The notes beneath the pieces were generated by a model. It saw only the letters and a program-made list of their open reading frames with translations, did no database searches and was not told where the DNA came from. A DNA stretch of 64,000 nt from Pantoea rodasii (GTDB lineage: Bacteria > Pseudomonadota > Gammaproteobacteria > Enterobacterales > Enterobacteriaceae), in assembly GCF_002095465.1 (NCBI RefSeq), contig NZ_MLFP01000001.1, positions 1 to 64,000 of the forward strand. Direction: 5' to 3'. A program made the translations under genes and the position numbers. Shown piece after piece: positions 22,333-33,234 of the stretch (the first letter of the stretch is position 1; each line of letters begins with the position of its first letter).

Positions 22333-22422
22333 GATTCACTCTCCTGAATTGGGGTCAGTAACCTGAGAGGCAAAAGCGTCTCAAACGGGTTACCGTTCAC
22401 ACTGCGTCTTGATTCAGCAAAC

Positions 22423-22686
22423 TTATTTATAAAGCTCAGCGGTGGCGTGGTAGCTGTCGCCGGTATTCGCTTCGATCACACGGTAGGCTTTAGCGCCTTC
22501 CTGATCGGCTTTGGCATTCAGCTGCTCATGGATATCCATCGGAGAACCGCCTACGCCGCTGACGCTGATGGTGCCGGCTGATTGCAGATTCGCTGCCTGT
22601 TGGGCATTGATAGAATCTGCTGCGAAAGCACCAAATGACAGGGCAGATAGAACACTCAGGGTTGCAATAGTAGTTTTAACGTTCAT
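22423..22686 (-). CDS. YhcN-like periplasmic protein (DUF1471), copy 3
   Basis: An 87-residue paralogue and the first of the tandem set in transcription order. It has a signal peptide ending FGAFA and a mature part with SGVGGSPMDIHEQL and SYHATAELYK. GAGGAAAA precedes the ATG. It is closer to copy 1 than to copy 2 in the central motif (GSPMD). Which of the three corresponds to E. coli yhcN cannot be told by eye. Confidence 0.9.
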   Translation of the reverse strand: MNVKTTIATLSVLSALSFGAFAADSINAQQAANLQSAGTISVSGVGGSPMDIHEQLNAKADQEGAKAYRVIEANTGDSYHATAELYK

Positions 22687-23175
22687 GGTATTTTTCCTCG
22701 TCTTATGTTTTTATCTTTTTCTTTCGTGTGATTTGCATCACGAAACAAGTATAGATCTAATCACCCATGAAATTAATATCTGGCTAATAATGTTTGGTTG
22801 TTATTCTTTATCCTTATGACACTTTTTTAGAACTGAAAGTTATTAAAACCGCCTGGATCTTAACCACAGTCTGTTATTTATTCGCAAAAACAATGATCTG
22901 CATCAAATTATCTTTTCGTGCGAAAGATCATGGTTGATCCCGCTGGCTGATACGCAATAGGAAGCCATAACGGCTGAGCACAATATGTAAAGCAGTGTAA
23001 AATAGCGCATAAGGTTAAAAAGGGGAAAAGGTCGTACCAATGTTACGAAGGATGCAGAACAGGCTGTTATATAGATAACCTATTATTAACAAAGGATTTT
23101 GTGATAAGCGCGGCGGGAAAAAGGCAAATCAGGAGAAGGTTACCGGCAGGTGAACTGCCGGTGAACAGCAGGGTT
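22687..23175. promoter_or_regulatory. Long spacer upstream of the yhcN-like cluster and downstream of argR
   Basis: A 489-nt AT-rich spacer. It holds a CRP-like site at 22727-22742 (TGTGA-N6-TCACG) and an FNR-like site at 22893-22906 (ATGAT-N4-ATCAA, 9 of 10 to consensus). A partial palindrome lies at 22910-22928 (ATCTTT ... AAAGAT). CCGGCAG/CTGCCGG at about 23140-23161 may end argR. No protein-coding frame is convincing. Confidence 0.5.
22727..22742 (-). promoter_or_regulatory. CRP-like site upstream of yhcN-like copy 3
   Basis: TGTGATTTGCATCACG matches the TGTGA-N6-TCACA consensus at 9 of 10 core positions. It is centred about 48 nt upstream of the start codon at 22686. The match is seen directly; binding is inferred. 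Confidence 0.45.
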
Positions 23176-23649
<474 letters not shown>

Positions 23650-23699
23650 CTACCAATAAAAGAGGGGTGCAGCAGGCAACAGGCCAGCAGCAGATAAAT

Positions 23700-23732
23700 T
23701 ATTATGCATTTAGATGAATTTTTATGCAATAA
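23700..23732 (-). promoter_or_regulatory. Candidate ARG boxes upstream of argR
   Basis: Two overlapping AT-rich imperfect palindromes, TATGCATTTAGATGAAT and ATGAATTTTTATGCAAT, resemble the 18-bp ARG-box pattern TGAAT-N4-ATTCA and lie about 55-85 nt upstream of the argR start. Paired boxes are the normal ArgR target. Confidence 0.6.
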
Positions 23733-24066
23733 GCGTCGTGAGAGAATCGCGGTAATCAACTGCGGACCGGCATCATAGCAGAGTTTTGTGTTGCGCCAAA
23801 ATCGCGGGGTGGAGCGCAAAGCGAAGGTTGCAATGTTGTTATAGTATTGAAGTGGTAACAACTATATCGATGATCATTGCCGTCCATTGTCTTCTGGCTG
23901 CGATTGTGTCATTCAGGCGACTTCTGAAGTGGAGATGTCTCGGGAGCCGATTGCGGCGTCATGTTATTGCGCGACAGGTTTGTCGCTATCGCCTGAGAAG
24001 TTGATTAAACTCGTAACCTGATGGATTTTCGGCATATCTCTGCCCCACCTTTATAAGGAGTTCAGG
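23733..24066. other. Rest of the argR-mdh divergent region
   Basis: About 330 nt that should carry the mdh promoter(s). The ribosome site AAGGAG precedes mdh by about 8 nt. No hairpin or repeat is evident; a short open frame at 23786-24004 has no family features. Confidence 0.4.
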
Positions 24067-25002
24067 ATGAAAGTTGCCGTTCTCGGTGCAGCTGGTGGTA
24101 TTGGCCAGGCGCTTGCACTGCTGCTCAAGACTCAATTACCCGCAGGTTCCTCTCTCTCACTTTATGACATCGCTCCAGTCACGCCAGGCGTAGCCGTTGA
24201 TCTCAGCCATATTCCTACCGCAGTGAAAGTGGAAGGCTTCAGTGGCGAAGATGCGACTCCCGCATTGCACGGTGCCGATGTGGTGCTGATCTCTGCTGGC
24301 GTGGCACGGAAACCCGGCATGGATCGCGCCGATCTGTTTAACGTCAATGCAGGGATTGTGCGTAACCTGATTGAACAGGTGGCCAGCACCGCGCCGAAAG
24401 CGCTGATTGGCGTCATTACCAATCCGGTTAACACCACGGTGGCGATTGCGGCTGAAGTGCTGAAAAAAGCCGGTGTGTACGATAAGAACCGCCTGTTTGG
24501 TGTATCCACGCTCGACATTATTCGCGCCAATACCTTTGTTGCAGCGCTGAAAGGAAAGCAGCCAACCGAGATCGAGGTCCCGGTGGTGGGTGGCCATTCC
24601 GGCGTGACGATTCTGCCGCTGCTGTCGCAGGTGAAAGGCCTCAGCTTCAGCGAGCAGGAAGTGGCTGACCTCACCAAACGCATCCAGAACGCGGGCACCG
24701 AAGTGGTGGAAGCCAAAGCCGGTGGCGGATCGGCGACGTTATCGATGGGGCAGGCTGCGGCGCGCTTTGGACTCTCACTGGTGCGGGCGCTGCAGGGCGA
24801 AGCCAACGTGGTCGAATGTGCTTATGTTGAAGGAGATGGCGAGTATGCGCGCTTCTTCTCACAGCCGCTGCTGATCGGCAAGAACGGCATTGCTGAGCGT
24901 CATCCATTGGGTCCATTGAGCGCGTTTGAACAGCAGGCGCTTAACGGCATGCTGGAGACGTTGAAGAAAGATATCGCGCAGGGCGAAGAGTTTGTGAAGT
25001 AA
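24067..25002 (+). CDS. mdh: Mdh, NAD-dependent malate dehydrogenase
   Basis: Interconverts malate and oxaloacetate in the citric acid cycle. The 311-residue product (312 in E. coli) has the NAD-binding [14 protein letters not shown] at residues 7-20, the active-site arginines in [22 protein letters not shown], and the catalytic histidine in [12 protein letters not shown]. It is divergent from argR as in E. coli. Its downstream neighbour here is convergent mscM, unlike E. coli. Confidence 0.98.
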   Translation: MKVAVLGAAGGIGQALALLLKTQLPAGSSLSLYDIAPVTPGVAVDLSHIPTAVKVEGFSGEDATPALHGADVVLISAGVARKPGMDRADLFNVNAGIVRNLIEQVASTAPKALIGVITNPVNTTVAIAAEVLKKAGVYDKNRLFGVSTLDIIRANTFVAALKGKQPTEIEVPVVGGHSGVTILPLLSQVKGLSFSEQEVADLTKRIQNAGTEVVEAKAGGGSATLSMGQAAARFGLSLVRALQGEANVVECAYVEGDGEYARFFSQPLLIGKNGIAERHPLGPLSAFEQQALNGMLETLKKDIAQGEEFVK

Positions 25003-25013
25003 CGCCCAGTCGA

Positions 25014-25045
25014 AAAACAACGCCCGGTGATGACCGGGCGTTGTC
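25014..25045. terminator. Shared terminator between convergent mdh and mscM
   Basis: CAACGCCCGGT and ACCGGGCGTTG form an 11-bp stem around GATG, with A-rich and T-rich flanks, so it can act in both directions. Confidence 0.85.
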
Positions 25046-25047
25046 AT

Positions 25048-28000
25048 TTATAAGCCGCCAGATTTGAAGGTTTGGCTGGACGGTGATCCATTGCTGGCCG
25101 GCGTTTTGCGTCCCAATGTTTCCATACGCACCTGGAACGGTGGGAATGGCATCTCAATACCGTGCTCTTCAAACCCGCGCAGAATCAGCTGATGCAGTTC
25201 ATGGCGCAGCGGCATGCGGTGCCCCATCTCGGCAGCGTGCACACGCAGTTCAAACAGCTGAATGCCTTGCTGCAAATCTACTAAAAACACTTCTGGCGCC
25301 GGCATATCTAACACGTAATTGCAGCGCTCAGCAGCCTGTTTTAGCACCGTTGTCACTTCTTCACTGCTCACGTGCGCCGGCGCCGGAATGGTTAACACCA
25401 CGCGCGTAACCGAATCCGACAGCGACCAGTTAACGAACTGTTCGGTGATAAAGGCCTTATTCGGCACGATAATCTCTTTGCGATCCCAATCGGTAATCGT
25501 CGTGGCGCGGGTATTGATGCGGGTAATGCTGCCGGTCAAATCGCGAATGGTCACGGTATCGCCAATACGAATCGGCTTTTCGAACAGAATAATCAGGCCA
25601 GAGATAAAGTTGGCGAAGATTTCCTGCATACCAAAGCCCAGCCCCAAACCTAACGCGGCGACCAGCCACTGCAGTTTCGCCCATTCAACGCCAATGATGG
25701 AGAAGCCGACTAACCCACCAATCAACATCAGCACGTATTTGGTCAATGTGGTGATGGCATAGCCGGTGCCGGGTGTCAGGCTGAGATGTTGTAACAGCGC
25801 GAGTTCCAGCAGGGCAGGCATATTGCGCACCAACTGGGTGGTAATAATGAACACCAGAATGGCGATCAGCACCGCACCCAGTGTAATCGGCTGCACGCTT
25901 TCAACACCCTGCACCGTGGTGCTGGCATCCCACAGCGGGATGTTGTCGAGGAAACTAAAGGCCGAGTGGATTTCTGACCACAGCACAATCACCGACACCA
26001 GCGCGATCAAGGTCAGAATCGAACGCACCAGGCGCAGCGACTGGGCACTGATCTCATCCAAATCCAGGCTCGGTTCTTCAATTTCGATGGTATCGGCGTT
26101 GGCGGGCGTTTGTTGCTCTTTCTCATCTTCACTGCGCGCACGGTTGGCCAGCATATCCGCGCGGCGTTGACGGGCGCGATCAAAGGCGATGCGGCGTCGC
26201 TGGATCAGCATCCAGCGGCGAATGATGTGATAAATCACCAACAGGAAGAACCAAATGCCAACCGAGGTTTCCAGACGCGCCAGCAGTGCCTGCGCCGTCG
26301 CCAGATAGCCGATACAGGAAGCCAGCGCCGCGACCAGCGGAATGGCAATCATCAGGTTCCACAAAATACGGTTGACGAAATTGTCACCGTTGCCTTCTTT
26401 ATCCAGATACAGCGGAATACCGGCGCGTTTCAGGCTGACGGTAACAATGCTTAATGCGCCACAAATCAGAATAAAGCACAGGCGCCCGAGCGTGCCGGAG
26501 AACTGCGGATCGTCGAGATTGGCAAAGGCAATCAGCAGCATGATCAGCGGCACAATCAGGCCGACCGTCAAGGAGTAGTAGCGCATGGCACGTGCTACCC
26601 GCGCTTGCGGCCAACGAAAATGCACCACAAACAGGCCATCGTGACGGGCAAAGGCAGCACTGATCATAAAGGCCCACAGCAGCGGTAACGTGGCGGTGAT
26701 GCCATCGCCGATTGCCACGGCAAACGGATACGGCCACGCGTGCTGCAAACCAAAGCCCAGCGCGGCCCACAACACCGGCAGCGGCACCGCCACCAGAATT
26801 GACCAGAACACCGTACGCAGCGTCAGGCTAAAGCGATCCTGAGTCACTTTGCCGACTTTGTTGGCTGAACGGGCCATAAAATCATTGAAATGACGACGAG
26901 AACTGATGCTAAAGCCCACCAGCAGCACCGCGCAGATAATAGGCATCACGGTTTCTTTGCTGGTAAACATCATCGCCAGCGCTTTGCCGAGTTGCCCTAA
27001 GGTATCCAGCGACAGCAGGCGGGTTAAATCACGCGCCACATCAATCGGATACTTCAGGTCGATGGCGCTGACATCCGCGGTCCAGAACAGATAACGGTGG
27101 GTGGCTTCTTTCACTTCACCTAAGGCGTCCTGCAACTGCGTATTCGACACTTTCAGCTTGGTGATTTCCAGGATCAGCGTATCGCAGCCGGAAATCAGTG
27201 AATTGAGCAGCTCACGCTGGGTTTTCAACTGCGCATCGAGAATACGGGTTTGTTCGCTGGTAAACGGTGTACCGTCATCCTGCTTCTCTTTACGCAGATC
27301 TTTTTGCCGCTCCAGTAAATCTTCATAATGCAGCCGCTGCACGCGCAGCTGGCCCATCTCACTGTCGATCTGCTGCGACTTCGGCATATCCGGCAGTCTT
27401 GCCACCTGCGCACGCAGGGCCTCACCTAACAGATTGGAAGCGCCCAGCCACTGCGATTGTTCGCGTAGCGTGCTGAGAGCCTGACGAACTTGTAGGGTTT
27501 GATTAGTGGCCAGTCGCTGTTGCGAGGCGACCAAATCCATGCGCTGGGCTTGCGCATTCAGGTCGGCGGAGAGTTCACGGTTCACGCGGAACTGGTCGCT
27601 GATCGAAGCCGGCAAATCGCCGCTGTTTTCCGCCAGTTGCTCGGTACGCTCCAGCGCCAGTTCCGCTTCGCGCTGACGTTGATTGTTGAGCTGATTGCGC
27701 AGCGATTGCAGATAGTTATCCAGCTGCGTCACTTTGCGCTGATGCACTTCCGCCCGCATACGCGCCAGTTCCTGACGGTTATTGGCGGACAGCTGTGCCA
27801 GCTCTAACTCATCGACACGCGCTTTGTTGGCGGCATTCTCCGCCAGTCGGGCATAAATCTGCGCCTGAGCCAGCGGCGTGGCGGCCGCAGAAAAGCCCTG
27901 AGCGCGGCGATCGCTTTCGGTCATCGCCCGGCGTGCGTCGGTTTGCTGCTGCGGTAATTGTGAAAGTGAATCGCTGATCTCACGTGCGCGATCCTGCTCT

Positions 28001-28382
28001 TGCTGCGCCTGGCGGCCTTCTTCCAGCAGTTGGCTGCTGATTTGCAGGATTTCCTGATCCAGCTCGGCGCTGCTCATGTTATTGCGCACCGCTTTACTGC
28101 TGTCGGTCAGCGTGGCGATCTGCTGACGCAGTTCACGCGCCAGCCGTGGAAAATCATCAATCACCTGCTGATACTGCCTGGCGCGCTCCAGCGATTCATC
28201 GCGCTCGGCAAGAAAATTGATCGCCGCTTCCAGCGCCTGCACCTGCTCGGTTTGTGCCGGGGAAGCTTTAGCGGATTTAGCCGTATCCAGTTCCTGCTTA
28301 AGCTGGCTGGCGGGCGGAACGGTGGCTGCAAAACAGAACTGCTGAGCACCAGGCTCAGCAGTAGAGAGAGAAGAACGCGCAC
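25048..28382 (-). pseudogene. mscM: mscM, miniconductance mechanosensitive channel; one-base deletion near codon 17 disconnects the signal peptide as written
   Basis: A very large MscS-family channel (E. coli MscM/YjeP, 1107 residues) that opens on hypo-osmotic shock. The main frame (to 28242) lacks an N terminus. In another frame a GTG at 28382, 14 nt after psd, starts MRVLLSLLLSLVLSSSV, a signal peptide. Adding one T (A on the plus strand, AAAA 28330-28333) joins them as ...SSSVFAATVPPASQLKQELD and gives 1111 residues. There follow a periplasmic coiled-coil region, about eleven membrane helices, and the MscS pore and beta domain (LGLGFGMQEIFANFISG). Probable sequence error. Confidence 0.92.
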
Positions 28383-28396
28383 GGGAGAGGTTCCGG

Positions 28397-29293
28397 TTAT
28401 TCAGCGAGCGGGGCGCTGTCGCCGGGCAGCGGCAGGGCTATCGCCAGCGGTTGACCAAGACGCGTTTTGCTTTCGGCTTCAAGACTTTCCGCCAGCTTCA
28501 CGCGACCAGGAGCAAACAGATTGACCACGGTTGAGCCCAGTTTGAAGCGCCCCATTTCCTGGCCTTTCAGCAACACTACCGCGCCCTCATGATCGGCAGC
28601 AGGATAGCGCCAGCGTTTGATCACGCCTTCACGCGGCGGCGTAATGGTTCCTGCCCACACGGTCTCAATGCTACCCACAATGGTTGCACCCACCAGGATC
28701 TGCGCCATCGGACCATGATCGGTATCGAAAATACAGATCACGCGCTCGTTACGCGCAAACAGGTTCGGGATGTTACGTGCGGTCAGCGGATTGACAGAAT
28801 AAAGATCGCCCGGCACATAGATCATATCGCGCAGAATACCGTTACACGGCATGTGCACACGATGGTAGTCACGTGGCGCGAGGTAGGTGGTAATGAACTC
28901 ACCATCAATGAATTTTTCGGCCAGGTCGTCGTTACCGGCCAGCAATGCCTGCAACGTATAGTAGTGACCCTTGGCCTGGAAGATTTGATCGCCTTCAATA
29001 CGACCTAACTGGCTGACAGCACCATCGGCAGGCAATGCCAGCAGTGACGCATCCGGATCGATTGGGCGCGCACCCTCTTTTAATGGGCGCACGAAGAAGT
29101 CGTTAAAGGTGCGATAGCTGCCGGTGTGCGGTTTACTGGCTTCCGCCATGTTCACTTTGTAGTACCAGACGAAAATGTCGATGACCGCTTTGGTCAGCCA
29201 GCCACCACGACGGCTGGCGCCCCAGCCGGCAAGTTCAGTGAGCCCTTTTTTGGGCAGAATATGATTCAGGCCGAGTTTAAAACGATCAAGCAC
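28397..29293 (-). CDS. psd: Psd, phosphatidylserine decarboxylase proenzyme
   Basis: Makes phosphatidylethanolamine from phosphatidylserine at the inner membrane. The proenzyme self-cleaves at an LGST motif, leaving a pyruvoyl cofactor on the alpha chain; LGST is visible in [17 protein letters not shown] near residue 252. Other conserved segments are [12 protein letters not shown] and [13 protein letters not shown], with the active-site Asp and His. The product is 298 residues against 322 in E. coli; the difference is a shorter C-terminal tail after the cleaved chain. It is between rsgA and mscM, as in E. coli. Confidence 0.96.
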   Translation of the reverse strand: MLDRFKLGLNHILPKKGLTELAGWGASRRGGWLTKAVIDIFVWYYKVNMAEASKPHTGSYRTFNDFFVRPLKEGARPIDPDASLLALPADGAVSQLGRIEGDQIFQAKGHYYTLQALLAGNDDLAEKFIDGEFITTYLAPRDYHRVHMPCNGILRDMIYVPGDLYSVNPLTARNIPNLFARNERVICIFDTDHGPMAQILVGATIVGSIETVWAGTITPPREGVIKRWRYPAADHEGAVVLLKGQEMGRFKLGSTVVNLFAPGRVKLAESLEAESKTRLGQPLAIALPLPGDSAPLAE

Positions 29294-29386
29294 CGTTGCC
29301 TCCTGGCTTAATTACGCTTGGTTGACAGAAAAGGGGGCGGATTGTAGCAGCGCCCCGTTCAGTTGGCGAATGTGCCGTTGTACCCG

Positions 29387-30433
29387 TTAATCCTGATTGT
29401 CGGAAAAGTTTTTACGCGTTTTTACCTGCGCCATGCTCTCCAGAATACGGTGGTAGTTTTCGAAACGCGCGAGCGCAATGGTGCCATCAGCGACTGCGGC
29501 ACGGATGGCGCAACCCGGATCGTTATCGTGCTTACAGTCACGGAATCGGCAACTGCCAAGAAACTCACGGAATTCGACAAATCCGCGGGTAATTTGTTCC
29601 GGCTCGAGATGCCATAAACCGAATTCGCGCACGCCGGGTGAGTCAATCACATCGCCGCCGTGTGGGAAATGGTAAAGACGCGAAGCCGTGGTGGTGTGCT
29701 GACCAAGACCTGAGACGTTAGAAACATCATTGGTCAGGATCTCATCTCCTGCGACATCCAGCCCCAGTAGATTGTTTAACAGGCTGGATTTCCCGACGCC
29801 GGATTGACCGGCAAAAATGCTGACGCGGCCGGTTAACGCCTGTTCCAGTTCCACCAGTCCATCTTTCGCATGGCTCGACACCATCAGAACGCGATAGCCG
29901 ATGTGGCGATAGACATCCATCTGCTGATCAACCAACTTGCGGGTTTCACCGTCCAGCAGGTCGATTTTATTCAGCACCAGCAGCGGCTCAACGCCCAACG
30001 TCTCACTGGCCACCAGGTAACGATCGATGATGTTCGGTGACAGCTCAGGCAGGATCGCTGATACGATTATGATCTGATCAATGTTGGCGGCGATCGGTTT
30101 GACGCCATCATAGAAATCCGGGCGGGTTAAAACGGTTTTACGTTCGTGAACCGCTTCGACGATCCCTTTGCCGCCACCAATAGCAGCACGCCACACCACG
30201 CGGTCGCCGGTAACCAGCGAACGAATGGTGCGACGAATGTTGCAGCGATGCACTTCGCCTGCACTGTCTTCCACGTCTGCGTGCATGCCGAAACGGCTGA
30301 TCACCACGCCTTCGGACGCTTCACCAAACAGATTATCATCCGGCTCCGGCTTATCGCTCCGTTGCTGCAGACGACGCTGATGGTTGGCGCTTACGCGACG
30401 TTGTTGACCCTTCGACAATTTATTTTTGCTCAC
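29387..30433 (-). CDS. rsgA: RsgA, small-ribosomal-subunit biogenesis GTPase
   Basis: A circularly permuted GTPase that checks late maturation of the 30S decoding centre and releases RbfA. Motifs occur in permuted order: NKIDLLDG (G4), [12 protein letters not shown] (G1) and DSPGV (G3). A C-terminal zinc finger is formed by [14 protein letters not shown]. The GTG start at 30433 gives the family N terminus [13 protein letters not shown] and 348 residues. It is divergent from orn and upstream of psd. Confidence 0.96.
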   Translation of the reverse strand: MSKNKLSKGQQRRVSANHQRRLQQRSDKPEPDDNLFGEASEGVVISRFGMHADVEDSAGEVHRCNIRRTIRSLVTGDRVVWRAAIGGGKGIVEAVHERKTVLTRPDFYDGVKPIAANIDQIIIVSAILPELSPNIIDRYLVASETLGVEPLLVLNKIDLLDGETRKLVDQQMDVYRHIGYRVLMVSSHAKDGLVELEQALTGRVSIFAGQSGVGKSSLLNNLLGLDVAGDEILTNDVSNVSGLGQHTTTASRLYHFPHGGDVIDSPGVREFGLWHLEPEQITRGFVEFREFLGSCRFRDCKHDNDPGCAIRAAVADGTIALARFENYHRILESMAQVKTRKNFSDNQD

Positions 30434-30536
30434 GCATCCTCTCACGGCTTTCGCCAGGCTTCGCCCCGCTGGGCAAAACGTCTATGATACACCTGAAACG
30501 AGTGTAATGACGACTTTGGCAACAGGCGGGAAACGC

Positions 30537-31085
30537 ATGACATCTGGAAATGAAAATAATCTGATTTGGATCGACCTGGAAATGACCGGACTGGATCCGG
30601 AGCAGGATCGCATTATTGAGATCGCCACGATCGTCACCGATGCCAATCTTAACATCCTGGCGGAAGGTCCGGTGTTTGCTGTACATCAGTCTGACGCGCA
30701 GCTGGCGTTAATGGACGAGTGGAACGTGCGCACCCACACCAACAGCGGTCTGGTGGAGCGCGTTAAGGCGAGCGAGTATGACGATCGCGCCGCAGAGCTG
30801 GCGACGATTGAATTCCTCAAGCAGTGGGTGCCCGCAAATACGTCGCCGATTTGCGGCAACAGCATTGGCCAGGATCGTCGCTTCCTGTTCAAATACATGC
30901 CGGAGCTGGAAGCCTATTTCCACTACCGCTATCTGGATGTCAGCACGCTGAAAGAACTGGCGCGTCGCTGGAAACCCGATATCCTGCCGGGCTTTAAAAA
31001 AGCGGGCAGCCATCAGGCGCTGGATGATATTCGCGAGTCTGTTGCCGAGTTGGCGTATTACCGCGAACACTTCTTGCAGCTTTAA
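30537..31085 (+). CDS. orn: Orn, oligoribonuclease
   Basis: A 3'-5' exoribonuclease that degrades 2-5 nt RNAs (and pGpG), finishing RNA turnover; essential in E. coli. The 182-residue product shows the DEDDh exonuclease motifs: [21 protein letters not shown] and [10 protein letters not shown]. The frame is open upstream, but [14 protein letters not shown] at 30537 matches the family start. It is immediately upstream of the tRNA-Gly cluster. Confidence 0.97.
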   Translation: MTSGNENNLIWIDLEMTGLDPEQDRIIEIATIVTDANLNILAEGPVFAVHQSDAQLALMDEWNVRTHTNSGLVERVKASEYDDRAAELATIEFLKQWVPANTSPICGNSIGQDRRFLFKYMPELEAYFHYRYLDVSTLKELARRWKPDILPGFKKAGSHQALDDIRESVAELAYYREHFLQL

Positions 31086-31169
31086 TCGGCTAAGGGTGCG
31101 CAGGAAATCATCAGGTTGCTGATTAAAGCAGCAAACGCACTGAAAGCGCAAAATTTTGCTTTTAGACTC

Positions 31170-31197
31170 TTGCGACTGAAAGGATTTCTCGTATAAT
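31170..31197 (+). promoter_or_regulatory. Sigma-70 promoter of the tRNA-Gly cluster
   Basis: TTGCGA at 31170-31175 and a perfect TATAAT at 31192-31197, 16 nt apart. They are followed by the GC-rich stretch GCGCACCCCG, a discriminator type common in stable-RNA promoters under stringent control. The promoter is 59 nt upstream of the first tRNA. Confidence 0.85.
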
Positions 31198-31255
31198 GCG
31201 CACCCCGTACCGGTGAAGAATTTACAACGGTGCGCAGCAGTAATACGAAGATTAT

Positions 31256-31331
<76 letters not shown>

Positions 31332-31363
31332 AATCTTAGTGGTTTAGCAAGACACCAAAATCA

Positions 31364-31478
31364 AGTATTTCGGTTTGCAACAAGGCGGCAACTGAGCGAA
31401 TACCATGGAGCTTACATCAGTAAGTGATCTGGTTGAGTGAAGGAAGCCAACGCAGTGGCAAAGTGAAAGACGACGATT
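31364..31478 (+). repeat. ERIC (intergenic repeat) element between tRNA-Gly copies 1 and 2
   Basis: It contains GGAGCTTACATCAGTAAGTG, the central part of ERIC elements, flanked by AAGGCGGCAACTGAG and GAAGCCAACGCAGTGG, which correspond to the imperfect inverted arms. It should form a long hairpin in the tRNA precursor. Confidence 0.85.
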
Positions 31479-31480
31479 AT

Positions 31481-31556
<76 letters not shown>

Positions 31557-31586
31557 AAATCTGTTTTAGTTAGTAGTAACCTCTTT

Positions 31587-31662
<76 letters not shown>

Positions 31663-32096
31663 GATTTTCATATTCACTAATGTTATTTGCTCTCGGGCGT
31701 ATTCAGTCTTAAAACTGCTGCAGTCTTCATTGATCTTATGCGGCCTGGTTTTTTTCTGGAAATTTTGCGTACCGCATTAGCACCAACGATGCCTGTAGTC
31801 TGTTGCAGTTATCTTACAGGTTATCCACAATGCGCCTGCAACGTGCTGACGGCGTTTTACCCTATCTGCAAAACTGTTTTAAACAGAGTTATCCACAGGC
31901 TCTGGACAGACCCCTGCGCGCCAAACTCTACATAAAAGTTTACAGTAATAACCTAACCAATTGTTTTATATTGGTTTAATGGTATTTCTGTCTGTGAATT
32001 GTCTTGCTAGACGATATAACGATCCTCGTCACTATTCGGCTTTATAATTTTATTCACAGCATGTGGAAAAGCATTTTATCCTGCGCATCTGGTCAA
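31663..32096. other. datA: datA-like DnaA-box cluster between tRNA-Gly genes and queG
   Basis: A 434-nt non-coding region. It holds two perfect DnaA boxes TTATCCACA (31821-31829 and 31889-31897), a third box TTATTCACA (32050-32058) and an inverted relaxed box TTTTCCACA (minus strand, 32062-32070). An AT-rich stretch with an imperfect IHF-like match lies at about 31953-31965. In E. coli the datA locus, which binds DnaA and with IHF promotes hydrolysis of DnaA-ATP to limit initiation, lies at this same place beside glyVXY and queG. Boxes are seen; the datA role is inferred from motif plus position. Confidence 0.8.
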
Positions 32097-33234
32097 TCAC
32101 GCATCACGGGGTAAGCCTTTTTCTACTGCTCGAACCAGCCGCAGTTTCTTTGCCGGCTGAACATTAACAGCCTGCGCCGCGCGTTTCTCTATCTGTTGCG
32201 CGATGGCCCACTCAATATGCTCATCAAGCAGCGTGTGTTCACCACTGCGCGTTTGCAGTGCGGCCAGATTTTCTTCTGCCCAGGGCGCGTTGCCCAATGC
32301 CACCGCAATATTCCGCAGCCAGCGTAAGTGACCAATGCGTCGAATCGCTGAACCTTCTGTCACGCGCAAAAACTTCGCCTCGTCCCATTTAAAAAGATCC
32401 ACTAACGGCGGGGCGTGCAACACCGCGCGCGGCGAGAAATCATCTTCATCGGTCAACTGGCCATAACGATTCCACGGGCAGATGAGCTGGCAATCGTCAC
32501 AGCCGTAGATGCGATTGCCAATCAGCGGACGGAACTCTTCAGGAATTGCGCCTTCCAATTCGATGGTGAGATAGGAAATACAGCGCCGGGCATCCACCAC
32601 ATAAGGCTCAACGATGGCAGAAGTGGGGCAAATGGTGATGCAGGCGACACAGCGACCACACTGCTCTTCCTGTGGCTGATCGACCGGCAGCGGCAAATCA
32701 ATCAGTAACTCGCCGAGGAAGAACCAGGAACCGGCTTCACGGTTGAGAATCAATGAGTGTTTGCCGGTCCAGCCCAATCCCGCTTTAGCCGCAATTGGCC
32801 GTTCGAGGATGGGGCGGAATCGACAAAGGGGCGAAAATTGAGTTCACCGCAGTGAGCCTGGATCATTTCTCCGAGCTTTTCAGTCGATTGCGCAATACTT
32901 TGTGATAATCGCGGCCCAGCGCATAACGGCTGACATAGCCTAACTGTGGATTTCTTAAGGTGCTGGCAAACGCCGCTTTGGCCGGAAGGTAGTTCATGCG
33001 AACGCTGATGACGCGTAAAGTGCCAGGCAGCAATTCATGCGGACGCGCGCGCATCATGCCATGGCGCGCCATCCAATCCATCTCGCCGTGATATTGCTTC
33101 TCTAGCCAATCCTGTAATTTGGGCTCTTCGGCGCTGAGATCGGTATCACAAATACCAACCTGCTGAAAACCGAGTTCACGCCCCCACTGTTTTATCAGTT
33201 GGGCAAGCTGTTGAAGATCGAGAGGGTATGACAT
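32097..33234 (-). pseudogene. queG: queG, epoxyqueuosine reductase; two one-base deletions break the frame as written
   Basis: QueG is a cobalamin- and iron-sulfur-dependent enzyme that makes the last step of queuosine in tRNA. The N-terminal part (33234 to 32863) ends ...RNRLKSSEK and the C-terminal part (32777 to 32097) starts GWTGKHSLILNREAGS. Restoring one A (TTTT 32877-32880 on plus) and one C (GGGG 32811-32814 on plus) gives a continuous 379-residue protein, the E. coli length, with RLKKLGEMIQ and FRPFVDSAPILERP across the gaps. Ferredoxin-type clusters CGRCVACITICPTSA and CDDCQLICPWN are intact. The start codon overlaps that of divergent nnr. Confidence 0.93.

Noticed and set aside
24162..24806. 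214-codon open frame antisense to mdh
   Set aside because: Low-complexity Ser/Thr/Pro-rich translation, no start context, fully inside a highly conserved gene.
28000..28524. 174-codon open frame antisense to the psd/mscM junction
   Set aside because: Crosses two clear genes on the other strand and has no recognisable motif.
31687..31935. 82-codon open frame in the tRNA-Gly/queG spacer
   Set aside because: No ribosome site or family; it overlaps the DnaA boxes, and the region is better explained as a datA-like site.
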